Source: an uncultured Verrucomicrobia subdivision 3 bacterium
Lineage (GTDB): Bacteria > Verrucomicrobiota > Verrucomicrobiia > Limisphaerales > UBA11358
DNA length: 64,000 nucleotides
Assembly: GCA_903875465.1 (NCBI GenBank)
Contig: CAIQWB010000122.1
Location: forward strand, 1 to 64,000
Reading direction: 5' to 3'
Positions 9,494 through 19,368 of the stretch are shown in pieces; within the stretch, counting starts at the first letter, position 1, and each line of letters begins with the position of its first letter. The notes beneath the pieces were generated by a model. The model had not been told where the DNA came from. It did not search any database and worked only from the letters and a program-made list of their open reading frames with translations. The position numbers and the translations under genes are program-made.

Positions 9494-10908
9494 GGGTGGG
9501 GCGGGTTCTTGACTGCTTGGAACATGGCCAGGCACAAATCCCGCTGGACGTCATGCTGCACCATCCGCACTGGGTATTTGGACTTGGCCAGATACAGGGG
9601 GTCTTCCCAGGGTTGCTGGATGGTTTCGGCGGGAAAGGCGGTCAATTCCGGCACCCACTGCCGGACGAAGCGGCCCTCAGGGTCAAATTTCTCCCCCTGA
9701 GTCACTGGGTTGAAGATGCGAAAATAGGGCGCGGCATCCGTGCCGGTGCCGGCACTCCACTGCCAGCCGCCGTTATTCGCCGCCATGTCGCCATCCACCA
9801 GTTGCTGCATGAAATAGCGCTCACCCCATTGCCAGTTCAGGAGCAGATCCTTGGTCAGGAACATGGCCACAATCATCCGCAGGCGGTTGTGCAGGGTGCC
9901 CGTGGCATTGAGGCAGCGCATGGCGGCATCCACGATGGGATATCCCGTGCGGCCTGCGCACCAGGCCTGAAAATGCTCCTGGTTTTGCGACCACTGGAGC
10001 CGGTCGTACTCCGGCCGGAACGCGCCTTTGGTGACATGGGGAAAGTTGCTGAGCACCTGCGCGTAAAATTCGCGCCATATCAGTTCATTCAGAAAAACCT
10101 CCGAACTCGCGGTCTGGGCCGCCGTGGCCGTCGCCCGGGCGGACTGCCATTCCCGCAGGATCGTGCGAATCCCAATAGTGCCCGCGCGCAAATGCGGGGA
10201 CAGTTGCGAGGTGCCCGCGATGGCCGGGAAATTGCGTTGGGCGGAGTAGTCCAGCACCGGTCCGGCCATAAACTGGCGCAGCAAGTCCAGGGCGGCCCGC
10301 TCGCCCGCCGGCGGCAGGGTTTGCCGGCAGGGATGCCCGAACACCGCTGGATCCACCGGCAGAACTTCCGAGGGAAGGGCGGGCGCAGGCCCAGCCGGGA
10401 CGGGCTTAAATTTGGGCCGGGGCGGTGGGATGGGGCGCAGCTTCCAAGCTTTGGAATAAGGGGTGAAAACCGTATAGGGTTTGCCCGTCTGGGTGAGGAT
10501 TTCCGCCTCCTCCCAAACGACCGCATCCTTGTATAATTTGAATTCCACCCCGGCCCGGAAGAGCGTTTCCCCCAACCGGCGGTCACGCGCTTGGGCGTAG
10601 GGTTCGTAGCGTTTATTGGCAAAGACGGCCCGGGCGCCGGTTTCCCCACACAGGCGGGGAATAATGTCCTCCGAACGACCTGAACGAATAATCAGCGGAC
10701 AGCCCAATTCAGCGAGGTTTTTCCGGAGCGATTCGGCTGATTGCAGTAAGAAAGCCAGCCGCCCCGCGCCCACATCCGGGCCGGTGCGCAGGGAATCTTC
10801 CAGAATAAATACCGGCACCACCCGGTTTCCCAGCCGCGCCGCTTCCGCCAGGGCGGTGTTGTCCGAAATTCGTAAATCCCGGCGAAACCAGTGGATGACC
10901 ACATTCAT
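9490..10908 (-). CDS. phrB: Deoxyribodipyrimidine photolyase / cryptochrome family
   Basis: MNVVIHWFRRDLRISDNTAL...; W-rich C-terminal FAD region GTGTDAAPYFRIFNPVTQGEKFDPEGRFVRQWVPEL. Confidence 0.92.
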   Translation of the reverse strand: MNVVIHWFRRDLRISDNTALAEAARLGNRVVPVFILEDSLRTGPDVGAGRLAFLLQSAESLRKNLAELGCPLIIRSGRSEDIIPRLCGETGARAVFANKRYEPYAQARDRRLGETLFRAGVEFKLYKDAVVWEEAEILTQTGKPYTVFTPYSKAWKLRPIPPPRPKFKPVPAGPAPALPSEVLPVDPAVFGHPCRQTLPPAGERAALDLLRQFMAGPVLDYSAQRNFPAIAGTSQLSPHLRAGTIGIRTILREWQSARATATAAQTASSEVFLNELIWREFYAQVLSNFPHVTKGAFRPEYDRLQWSQNQEHFQAWCAGRTGYPIVDAAMRCLNATGTLHNRLRMIVAMFLTKDLLLNWQWGERYFMQQLVDGDMAANNGGWQWSAGTGTDAAPYFRIFNPVTQGEKFDPEGRFVRQWVPELTAFPAETIQQPWEDPLYLAKSKYPVRMVQHDVQRDLCLAMFQAVKNPPHP

Positions 10909-10915
10909 GCGAGCC

Positions 10916-11173
10916 TTAGCGCCGCTTGATGCCCGCCAGGCCCACCTCGCCCGCAATATCCGCAAATTCAGCGGCGCTCACTTCTTCGAGCGCCTTGCCG
11001 CGCTTTTTCAATTGCTCGTTAATTTTAACGGCCTTCTCGGTCATCAACTCGTGCGTCTCCTCACTGCCGCCCAGGAGCGCAAAATTCGGGCCGGTGGTCA
11101 GACGTTTGCTGCCGTCGGAGTCCAGACCGACCCCCACGATTATTGCCTTTTTATTTTTGGGCGCTTTGGCCAT
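10916..11173 (-). CDS. Small conserved-looking hypothetical protein (85 aa)
   Basis: Co-directional with phrB, 7-bp gap, good composition. Confidence 0.55.
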   Translation of the reverse strand: MAKAPKNKKAIIVGVGLDSDGSKRLTTGPNFALLGGSEETHELMTEKAVKINEQLKKRGKALEEVSAAEFADIAGEVGLAGIKRR

Positions 11174-11204
11174 GCACTGAATTAAGTTATTGCCCGCTGG
11201 CTTG

Positions 11205-12170
11205 TCAATCCCGCGGGTTAAATTTTGATTCCGCGGCGAGCTGTTCCCACAACTGCTTGACGGGTTCAGACAGTTTCACCGGCAGCGTCAGGCGGGTGAC
11301 CACCAGCAAATCGCCGGCCGGACCTTCGCGTTGCGGCAACCCCCGGCCACGCACCCGCAATTTCTGCCCCGGCTGCGTCCCGGCGGCAATTTTGATCTTC
11401 ACCGGACCGCTCAGCGTGGGCACTTGAATTTCCGCGCCCAACACCGCTTCCCAGGGAGCCAGCTCCAGCTCATGAATCAAATTATGACCCTCCACCTCAA
11501 AATCGGGATGCTTGGCCAGGCGCACCCGCAGGTAGAGGTCGCCCGCCGCCCCGCCACTGGTGCCAGCCTCGCCCCGCCCAGTAAGGCGCAATTTCTGCCC
11601 CTCGGTCACGCCCGCGGGGATTTTAACATGATGGGTTTCCGTTTTCACATTCCGGCCCACCCGATGCCGCACGCTCACCTCCCGGACGGAGCCGGTCATG
11701 GCTTCTTCAAGCGTAACCATGATGTCGCCCTCGATATCCTGGCCACGCTCACTTTCTTCCCCTGGCCGGGCGAATCCGCCTTGGTTGCCGAAGCGCGAAC
11801 CAAACATTTGCTCGAAGAAATTACTAAAGCCGGCCCCGTCAAATTCAAAGTCCGCCTCGCGGCCACCCGGGCCGGCCGGCCGGCCCGGACGCCGCCCGCC
11901 GTAAGGGGGACGGCCCGCCGCACCACCAAAATCCGCACCCGACTTCCAGTTCTCGCCCAACTCATCGTATTTGGACCGCTTGGCTGGGTCCGACAGCACT
12001 TCGTAGGCCTCGTTGATTTCCTTAAATTTCTCCTCGGCACGCTTTTTGTCCTTGGCCACGTCCGGATGAAACTCCCGGGCCAGCTTGCGAAAGGCTTTTT
12101 TAATGTCATCAGCCTTGGCCGTGCGCGGCACGCCCAGACTTTGATAATAATCTTTGTATTGGACAGACAT
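11205..12170 (-). CDS. DnaJ/CbpA-like co-chaperone (J domain + DnaJ C-terminal domain)
   Basis: DYYQSLGVPRTAKADDIKKAFRKLAREFHPDV. Confidence 0.92.
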   Translation of the reverse strand: MSVQYKDYYQSLGVPRTAKADDIKKAFRKLAREFHPDVAKDKKRAEEKFKEINEAYEVLSDPAKRSKYDELGENWKSGADFGGAAGRPPYGGRRPGRPAGPGGREADFEFDGAGFSNFFEQMFGSRFGNQGGFARPGEESERGQDIEGDIMVTLEEAMTGSVREVSVRHRVGRNVKTETHHVKIPAGVTEGQKLRLTGRGEAGTSGGAAGDLYLRVRLAKHPDFEVEGHNLIHELELAPWEAVLGAEIQVPTLSGPVKIKIAAGTQPGQKLRVRGRGLPQREGPAGDLLVVTRLTLPVKLSEPVKQLWEQLAAESKFNPRD

Positions 12171-12188
12171 GATCGTTCACCCAATAGA

Positions 12189-12230
12189 TTGCCCGCTCAG
12201 AGGCATTTGTCAAAACCTGTGAGCGGGCAA
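12189..12230. terminator. Inverted repeat (11-bp stem) downstream of the Deg-like protease gene
   Basis: ttgcccgctca ... tgagcgggcaa; no strong U-tract. Confidence 0.4.
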
Positions 12231-12250
12231 AATCGGGAGGGCGGGTGGAA

Positions 12251-13774
12251 TTATTTTAAGGGCTTGGTGTTATCCACGCTCAGGAAGCGGGTGCTGCCCG
12301 GCACCCCCCGGAAACGATGCCAGACTTTCAGCAGAATATGCTCGCCCTTCGCCTCTTTGCACAAACGAACGGCATCGTCCGTGCCGGAAACTGGTTGATG
12401 GTTAATCTCCAGAATCACATCGCCTTGGATCAAACCAGCCTGGGCAGCGTTGGAATCAGGGTCCACCTGCCGGACGAGCACACCTCGAATATGGTTGGGC
12501 ACCCCAAGTGCCTGGTGCGTTTCCCCGTCCAACTCGTCAACCGCGACCCCATCGAGCGAGTCAGTCGAAGAATTATCACGCTCCACCACCCGTTGCTTGG
12601 CCGGCCGGCCGGAGCCGGGCAACTCGCCCAAAACCACATTGATTGTTTTGGGGCTGCCATCCCGGATGAGTTTCACGACGGCGGTCGAGCCCGGAGCCGA
12701 CTCCGAGATGGCCAGGGTGAGGCTGTTGGCATCGGCAACCTCCGTGCCATTGAAGGTCGTGATCACGTCGCCCGATTTGATGCCGGCCTTGTTTGCCGGC
12801 GTATTGGGCAGCGCGTCATCAACCAGCGCGCCACTCTGGCCGGGCAAATTAAATTCATCCGCCAAATCCGGCGTCAAATCTTTAAGTGACAGGCCCATAA
12901 AACCACGGGCCACCCGGCCATCCGCAATCAGGCGCTCCATGACATGACGGGCCAGGTTGATCGGGACGGCAAAACCGATGCCCACACTGCCGCCCACACT
13001 GCCGCCGCCCGGGCTAATAATGGCGGTGTTGATGCCCGTCAGGCGGCCCTCCGCATCCACCAGCGCACCGCCGGAATTGCCCGGATTAATGGCCGCGTCG
13101 GTTTGAATAAAATCTTCATAGCGGCCGAAGCCCAATCCTTTACGGCCCAAGGCACTCACAATCCCCATGGTCACGGTTTGTCCAACGCCAAAAGGATTGC
13201 CAATCGCCAGCACAACATCGCCAACTTGCAACCGGCTGCTATCGGCCAGAGTGATGGCCGGCACGTTGGTGGCGTCAATTTTTAAGACGGCCACATCTGA
13301 AGCCTTGTCCTTGCCGATCACCCGGGCGGTAAACTCTTTCTTAATGCCTTTGATGGCCACTTTGATGATGTCGGCATCCTCCACCACATGGTTGGCCGTC
13401 AGGATGTAGCCATTGGGCGAGACGATGACCCCCGAACCCAAACTGCCTTCCCGGCGGGCGCGCGGCTCCTGATCTGAAGGGTCCGGAGCCCCAAAAAACT
13501 GGCGGAAGAAGGGATCCATTTGCAAGGGATTGCGCTCCACCTGCTCCCGGATAATACGGGTGGTAAAAATATTGACGACGCTCGGGGAGGCTTTTTTTAC
13601 CACCGGGGCAAAGCTCGTGGCCGGACGCAAGTCCCGATTCACCGGGGTGTCTTCCACCCGCACGATCGGCGGGAGGTCCTTGCCCCACAAATTCACGTGG
13701 CACAGCGCCACTACCGCCAGCAACCCCGTCAGGCCGGTAATAAATCCCACCAAAGATCTCGATATTTGTTTCAT
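12251..13774 (-). CDS. Do/DegP-like serine protease with two PDZ domains
   Basis: TANHVVEDAD, DVAVLKID, TDAAINPGNSGGAL. Confidence 0.93.
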   Translation of the reverse strand: MKQISRSLVGFITGLTGLLAVVALCHVNLWGKDLPPIVRVEDTPVNRDLRPATSFAPVVKKASPSVVNIFTTRIIREQVERNPLQMDPFFRQFFGAPDPSDQEPRARREGSLGSGVIVSPNGYILTANHVVEDADIIKVAIKGIKKEFTARVIGKDKASDVAVLKIDATNVPAITLADSSRLQVGDVVLAIGNPFGVGQTVTMGIVSALGRKGLGFGRYEDFIQTDAAINPGNSGGALVDAEGRLTGINTAIISPGGGSVGGSVGIGFAVPINLARHVMERLIADGRVARGFMGLSLKDLTPDLADEFNLPGQSGALVDDALPNTPANKAGIKSGDVITTFNGTEVADANSLTLAISESAPGSTAVVKLIRDGSPKTINVVLGELPGSGRPAKQRVVERDNSSTDSLDGVAVDELDGETHQALGVPNHIRGVLVRQVDPDSNAAQAGLIQGDVILEINHQPVSGTDDAVRLCKEAKGEHILLKVWHRFRGVPGSTRFLSVDNTKPLK

Positions 13775-13873
13775 AACCCTACGCAGTGGACAAAGTACAG
13801 CCGCAAATGTTCAAAGGGAGGCGGACCAACCTGGGATGGTAAACCCTTCGATTGACCGACCAGCAAAGTAAAA

Positions 13874-13904
13874 AACCGCGCCGGACTTATGGTCCAGCGC
13901 GGTT
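13874..13904 (-). terminator. Hairpin terminator downstream of FKBP gene
   Basis: aaccgcgccggac ttatg gtccagcgcggtt. Confidence 0.5.
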
Positions 13905-13919
13905 GGGAGAGTCAATAGC

Positions 13920-14774
13920 TTACTTGGGTGTGGAGTTGGTGGCTTGCGCCTGGGCTTTTTGCACGTCCTCCGGCTTGATCACTTCAATCTTGGCCCCCTT
14001 CTTCAATTCCTCGGCGGAAGGCACCTTGATAATGTCGCTCGTCAACGGCGGATTTTGCACGGCCGGGGCCACCGGCGCAGGTTTTGGTTCCTGAATGCCC
14101 AGCAATTCCACGTCAAAAACCAGCACGGAATTTCCCGGGATGGCCCGGTTGCCCTGGTCGCCATAGGCGAGGGCGGAAGGCACATACAATTGCCATTTGG
14201 AACCAACTTTCATGAGCTGCAAAGCTTCGGTCCAGCCTTTGATGACCCCGGTCACCGGGAAGGAAACCGGATGACCCGCCTTGGCGGAACTGTCAAACTC
14301 GGTGCCGTTAATGAACGTGCCACGGTAATTAACGGTCACCGTATTGGCGACGGTGGGGGTGGGGCCGTTGCCGGCCGTGAGAACTTTATATTGCAGCCCG
14401 TCCGGCAGGGTAATCACGCCGGGATTGTTTTTATTCGTCGCGAGAAACGCCTCTCCCTCGGATTTGTTTTTCAAACCCGCTTCGGCGCGAATGGCCTGCT
14501 GCTTGGCCTGCATGGTCTTGGAAAAAGTATTCAGTGTGTCCATTACCTCGGTTTGCGAAAGCAGGGTCGCCCCGCCCGCTTGGGCGTCTTTCAAGCCTTG
14601 CAACACCAGGTTATAATCCACGTCAATGCCATTTTGTTTCCAGCCGGTGCCGATCCGCAGGCCGATGGCATAACTGACCTTGGATTTTTCATCGCTCAGC
14701 ATGTTGGTGTTATCCGCCAAGAGCGGCGCGGCGAAACCAGCGCAGGCAATTGCCAATAAGATAGTTTTCTTCAT
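13920..14774 (-). CDS. FKBP-type peptidyl-prolyl cis-trans isomerase (Mip/FkpA-like)
   Basis: VTVNYRGTFINGTEFDSSAKAGHPVSFPVTGVIKGWTEALQLMKVGSKWQLYVPSALAYG; start moved to signal-peptide Met. Confidence 0.92.
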   Translation of the reverse strand: MKKTILLAIACAGFAAPLLADNTNMLSDEKSKVSYAIGLRIGTGWKQNGIDVDYNLVLQGLKDAQAGGATLLSQTEVMDTLNTFSKTMQAKQQAIRAEAGLKNKSEGEAFLATNKNNPGVITLPDGLQYKVLTAGNGPTPTVANTVTVNYRGTFINGTEFDSSAKAGHPVSFPVTGVIKGWTEALQLMKVGSKWQLYVPSALAYGDQGNRAIPGNSVLVFDVELLGIQEPKPAPVAPAVQNPPLTSDIIKVPSAEELKKGAKIEVIKPEDVQKAQAQATNSTPK

Positions 14775-15047
14775 ATGTAAATTTTGAGCAGATATTCTCG
14801 CCAAATCCCAAAAAATTGCAAATCGTTTTTAAGGTAAGACATCGGACAATGAGGAGTCACCGCCCCTAAATTTGTGCACTCCAGTAAACAGCACATCTGA
14901 AAAAACGAACTTATAACATGGCGTGGCACCGCCCAAACCCGCCCCAATCGAGACGTTGCAAGAAATTGCAGATCACAAGCGCATAGGTTGCGACTCGTTA
15001 GACCTGCCGGCAGGAATCGGCGGCCCGCCATAATTGCCTGACTGGCT

Positions 15048-15284
15048 TTATTTTGCCAGTTTTGGATTGGCCGGTGAAGCTTCCACCGGGCTGCTGAGGC
15101 TCCGGAAAATCTCTTGCCAGTCCGGCGGCATGGCGCAAACCTTGCGCGCTTCAAAAAATGCCGCAAACGTTTGGACCGAAAAAGCCAGAATCTGGCTACG
15201 GTTGGAGTCCAACTGGCGCGCCACTGCATCAATCTGCCCTAGCGATTCATGAGGTATTCTAACCGGTATTGGTTTGGTTGTCAT
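15048..15284 (-). CDS. Ribbon-helix-helix (CopG-like) small DNA-binding protein
   Basis: PVRIPHESLGQIDAVARQLDSNRSQILAFSVQTF. Confidence 0.6.
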   Translation of the reverse strand: MTTKPIPVRIPHESLGQIDAVARQLDSNRSQILAFSVQTFAAFFEARKVCAMPPDWQEIFRSLSSPVEASPANPKLAK

Positions 15285-15449
15285 AAGTCAGTTGAGAATA
15301 TCGACTGACGCGACCACTGACATTAAATTGCAATAAGCGTAGGAAATTATTCATTAAGCGCTTTAATCCATGACTAAAAGCCTGGGCACCAAAAATATTA
15401 ACTTTGGTTACCCGGCCGCGGGCATTACAATGTAATCAAGGTCTTTCAA

Positions 15450-16427
15450 ATGACAGCCCCCACGATCTTGGTCATCGACGACGAACCCGCCTTGAGCGAG
15501 CTCTTGGGCAGTTTTCTGCAGCTCAAAGGCTATCAGGTACTCATCGCCAGTGATGGCCGCCAGGGCTTGGAAATGGTCAAGGCGCATGCACCTGACTTGG
15601 TGGTGTGTGATTTACACCTGCCTGCGGTCGACGGGCTGGAGGTGATCACGCAACTCCGCCGAGATGATTGGGGGCGGGAAATTCCGGTGATTGTTCTTAG
15701 TGCCACGGCCGAACGCACGGAAATCCGCCAAAGCATGAACCTCGGAGGTGATGATTTTCTGGGTAAACCAGCCTCATTCACGGACATCCTCGCCGCCGTG
15801 GAAGCCCGACTTGCGCGCCGTCAGCAGCAATTACAACGGCAGGAAGAAATGGTTCAGTCGGCACTGGCAAGCTATTCCGGCATTGTGAATGATGCGGCGG
15901 GAATGAACCACCCCTCGCAATGGCGGGCTGACTTGGCGGCTTTGGAGCCAAACCCGGCACAATTTTCGGGGTCCAAACAAGCGGGCGCAAGCACTGCCAA
16001 GGCTTCGCGGCCGATGCTGAGCGAAGTTCCGGCCGCAGCCACCGACGCCACTTTTTTAGCGATCACCGGCCAGCGCCGGGAATATGTCAAACTTTCCGCG
16101 GTGTTGGTGTTCATGGCCTGCGGGGAGTACTCCAAAGCCTGTTGGGGCAAGAATCAAAGCATGATGTTTCGCAAACCTATGAAGCAATGGGCGCAGGAAT
16201 TGGCCGAAACCCCCTTCGTCCGCGTCCATCGGCAGGCGATCATCAACCTGGCCTTTTTTGATTTTTTGGACAAAACCAAAGCTGGCAAGCCCCAAGTCCA
16301 TTTGCGTGGATTTGGAACCGCCATTGCCGTGAGCCAGCGCTGCATGCCGGAATTAAATCGGCGGCTCAAAACCTTTCACCCCGCCGCGGCTTCGCCCCGC
16401 CCTGCCCCGCTCCTGAAACATATCTGA
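15450..16427 (+). CDS. LytTR-type response regulator (receiver + LytTR DNA-binding domain)
   Basis: TILVIDDEPALSELL...VVCDLHLP...; C-terminal FVRVHRQAIINLAFFDFL. Confidence 0.88.
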   Translation: MTAPTILVIDDEPALSELLGSFLQLKGYQVLIASDGRQGLEMVKAHAPDLVVCDLHLPAVDGLEVITQLRRDDWGREIPVIVLSATAERTEIRQSMNLGGDDFLGKPASFTDILAAVEARLARRQQQLQRQEEMVQSALASYSGIVNDAAGMNHPSQWRADLAALEPNPAQFSGSKQAGASTAKASRPMLSEVPAAATDATFLAITGQRREYVKLSAVLVFMACGEYSKACWGKNQSMMFRKPMKQWAQELAETPFVRVHRQAIINLAFFDFLDKTKAGKPQVHLRGFGTAIAVSQRCMPELNRRLKTFHPAAASPRPAPLLKHI

Positions 16428-16476
16428 GCCGTTTTCATTACGCAGAAATGCCAGTGATTGCGCCAGAGCGGGCAAT

Positions 16477-17553
16477 TCAGGGTTCGGCGGCTGGCAGGCC
16501 TTCCAACCGCACCCCTTCGCGCTCGTGCAAAACCGCCTCCATCCGTGGCACATACATTTGCGTTTCCGCGGGCAGATAACGGGCAATACGGTCATAATCA
16601 TGGGCTTTATGACGTGCCAGCAAGCGTCCCACCGTGCCCTCCCCCGCATTATAAGCGGCCATTACCAGCCGCCAGTCTTGGAAACGGTCATATAAATATT
16701 TAAAATAATCCGCCGACGCGGTCGCGCTGGGCACGGCTTGATACCGTTGGTCACGCGGCCAAAGGGAAAGACCGAAACGCCGGGCGGTGTCCGGCATTAA
16801 CTGAAACAAACCCGCGGCCCCGGCCGGGCTTTGTGCCTGCCTGTCGAAGGCCGACTCCACCTCTGCCACCCAAACCAGTTCCGGGGGCACCTTCCGGGAG
16901 GCAAACACCGGCTTTAATTCCTGGACATAAGCCCGGGCTCCGGCTGGCCATGGGCGGCCAGCTTCCTGGCGGCTCCAAATCTCGCGCTCGCGTTGCGGGG
17001 GTGGGTTGCGAGTTGCCGGGACCGGGGTGTTGGTCCTCACCGCAGGCGGCGGTGGTGGAGCGTTGGTGCGAATTTCCTCCGCCACCTCAAGGTAATCCAT
17101 TTGTGCATGCAGCCAGGCGGCATAAGGCCGGGTTTCCGGCTGACTTTGCAAAAGCGGCAGCAAGGTCCGCGCCGTATCCCTTACTGCCGCCACATCAACC
17201 ACCTCATTTCCCTGCATCCGGACTGACAAATCCTGAAAAAAGCGATTTATCAAAACTGGATCCACTGCGGGCAACGCCGCAACCACATTGGTGTCCAAAT
17301 TATCCTGCGCCCATTGGCGGGCATTTTGAATCACCTCCGGCAAGGTGATGACATCATCGTCATTCGTCTGCGCCGCCTGGACCATGCCACCCGCCAAAGT
17401 GGTTAAGAGAAAGGCTTTCGTGATGATTTTGCATAATTCCCAAATCACCCCTTCACATTGGGGCAGCGCAACCGGTTTATCAAATGGAAACGCATGGATC
17501 CCGGCAGGTTCGGTATTACGACCCGCACGCAATCCCCGGCTCAGGAAGATCAC
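16477..17553 (-). CDS. Lytic transglycosylase (SLT domain), secreted
   Basis: VPPELVWVAEVESAFDRQAQSPAGAAGLFQLMPDTARRFGL...VMAAYNAGEGTVGRLL; exact start uncertain. Confidence 0.85.
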   Translation of the reverse strand: MIFLSRGLRAGRNTEPAGIHAFPFDKPVALPQCEGVIWELCKIITKAFLLTTLAGGMVQAAQTNDDDVITLPEVIQNARQWAQDNLDTNVVAALPAVDPVLINRFFQDLSVRMQGNEVVDVAAVRDTARTLLPLLQSQPETRPYAAWLHAQMDYLEVAEEIRTNAPPPPPAVRTNTPVPATRNPPPQREREIWSRQEAGRPWPAGARAYVQELKPVFASRKVPPELVWVAEVESAFDRQAQSPAGAAGLFQLMPDTARRFGLSLWPRDQRYQAVPSATASADYFKYLYDRFQDWRLVMAAYNAGEGTVGRLLARHKAHDYDRIARYLPAETQMYVPRMEAVLHEREGVRLEGLPAAEP

Positions 17554-18656
17554 CGGCTACTTTTTGCTTGCCGGGCGGCAGGGAAAAACTGGACTCAGTA
17601 AGGCGACCAGGCGGTTGTCCCAAAGCCATGCCCTTATCGCGCATTTACTGGTCGATTCAGGCAGCCGTAGGACTTTCAAAGTCTGCCGCTGATGCTGGCG
17701 CGGGACCCGGTGATTCTGGCCGGATTAACCAGCCTCGCCCACCCGGAAGTTGCCAAAAACAACCCGGGCGAATCTGTCTTGGATAATTTAAATGCCTTGT
17801 TGCACCGCGTGCAGGGAACGATCGGTCCGGATATTAATTGGGTTGATGGATAAGCCTGGCATCTGTATGGCCTCGAGCAACAGCGGCCAGCCAAGCTCGG
17901 GCGTGGTGGGGTGAGCAATTTGCCATTGGTCGCAAGGTGCGCAAACCGGGGTTGTATTTCTGCGCGCGGGTCACCCAAAACGAACCTGTTATTGGCGAAG
18001 TCGCCATCCAATTGACTTTGGACCGGCAAAGCGACTCGCTGGATTTGAGGACGGTTTTTACGTGGACGGCAACGGCGTGGTCATCAGGCAAAAAACCCGG
18101 CTTTTTGCCTGACCGCCCTGCCCTCCAGCCGGGTGAAAGAAATCAGTCCGGCTATGCGCCTGGAGCGCTACCAGCAGGAACACTTTGCCCGGCTATCGAT
18201 GGTTCACTGTTGTTATACTAATTCCGCCCCCCCTCGTATTCTTAAACCAGGAGACCCCGCCCCGGTTGCTGTTTTCAAACGCCCTTGCCCTTGAGGAGTT
18301 GCGGGTTTATGTACGGAGGGCCTTGCCGAATCATTCACGCTGCGGCGGGATTATTTGCAAACTTTTATGCTGCTGGCCACGGCATGCGTTTCCTTAATTC
18401 TACTAGTAGTCGCCATCTTGAATTATCCGAGTAGGCAGGGGAAATATTGCAGGTGCCACCCGGCCAGGCCCCGGGCACCCATGCGTATTTTGCTGAATTG
18501 GCCATACCCAATGATCAGCAACGGGTACGGCAGGTCATTCACCAGGTGATTGATCAAGGGGAAACCGTTAATTTGGAGTAGGAGCTAGTCCGTCCGGATG
18601 ACGGCCAGTCCATAATTCATTCGCAAGGACGGATGATAAAAGGCTCCCACGGCTGA
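17539..18656 (+). pseudogene. Decayed DctB-like sensor histidine kinase (Cache + TM + PAS remnants), multiple frameshifts and stops, kinase core missing
   Basis: Pieces in different frames: LPLMLARDPVILAGLTSLAHPEV..., LMDKPGICMASSN, WGEQFAIGRKVRKPGLYFCARVTQNEPVIGEVAIQL, EDGFYVDGNGVVI, LQTFMLLATACVSLILLVVAILNY, QRVRQVIHQVIDQGETVNLE*ELVRPDDGQSIIHSQGRMIKGSHG. Confidence 0.75.
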
Positions 18657-18778
18657 CAGTCCGCAGCGTTTCAGTTTCGTCCGGCTCATGGCGGGGCAAA
18701 GCTTCAGTGTGTTTGTGCCACGATACCAGTTCGGCAACCCCGGATTGTGACCGGGCGGGATAAACCAACCCAAGCTGC

Positions 18779-19174
18779 TCAAGCCTGCATGGCCAGCTCA
18801 CCATTGATGCGGGTTAGTAATTCATCGCGTGAAAAAGGTTTGGCCAGTGTGCTTGCCACGCCCATGCACTGGACAATTCCCAATAAATCCTGTGCCGATG
18901 CCGTGTTGCCACCGCCTGACATCGCAATGATCCGGGTCCGGGGATACTTTTTTCTGAATGCCAGAATCGTCTCCACCCCCTCTTTACCAGGCATGATCAA
19001 ATCGGTAATTAGCAGGTCGAAATCTTCCCGCGCAGCCAGTTTCAATGCCTGATCTCCATCGGTCGCAACCCTTACGGCATGACCCGCCTGAGTAATGACT
19101 TGCCGCAATAAATTAAGGACGTCCGGGTTGTCATCCACCACTAGTATTTTAGCCTGGCTGCGCATCTTAATCAT
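18779..19174 (-). CDS. Single-domain response regulator (receiver only)
   Basis: AKILVVDDNPDVLNLL...DLLITDLIMPGKEGVETI...LAKPFSRDEL. Confidence 0.9.
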   Translation of the reverse strand: MIKMRSQAKILVVDDNPDVLNLLRQVITQAGHAVRVATDGDQALKLAAREDFDLLITDLIMPGKEGVETILAFRKKYPRTRIIAMSGGGNTASAQDLLGIVQCMGVASTLAKPFSRDELLTRINGELAMQA

Positions 19175-19368
19175 TTTTACCTTCGCCGGTTCAGCCCCCC
19201 TGTTGACCGGCTTTTCCCCGGCTGCATATCAATGTGAATTTGCAAGGCGTTTGCGTCAATATATTAAAACCGGAACTATAGACAAAGCTAGACATAAGTC
19301 CACGCGCCAAAATAGGTTAGGTGGGTGAATGGAAAGGAGGTGCAACTGCTAAATTTAACCAGATTTTG

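Noticed and set aside
14771-15232. 153-aa minus-strand ORF upstream of the FKBP gene
   Set aside because: Overlaps the RHH gene in another frame and extends through the FKBP promoter region; no domain signal.
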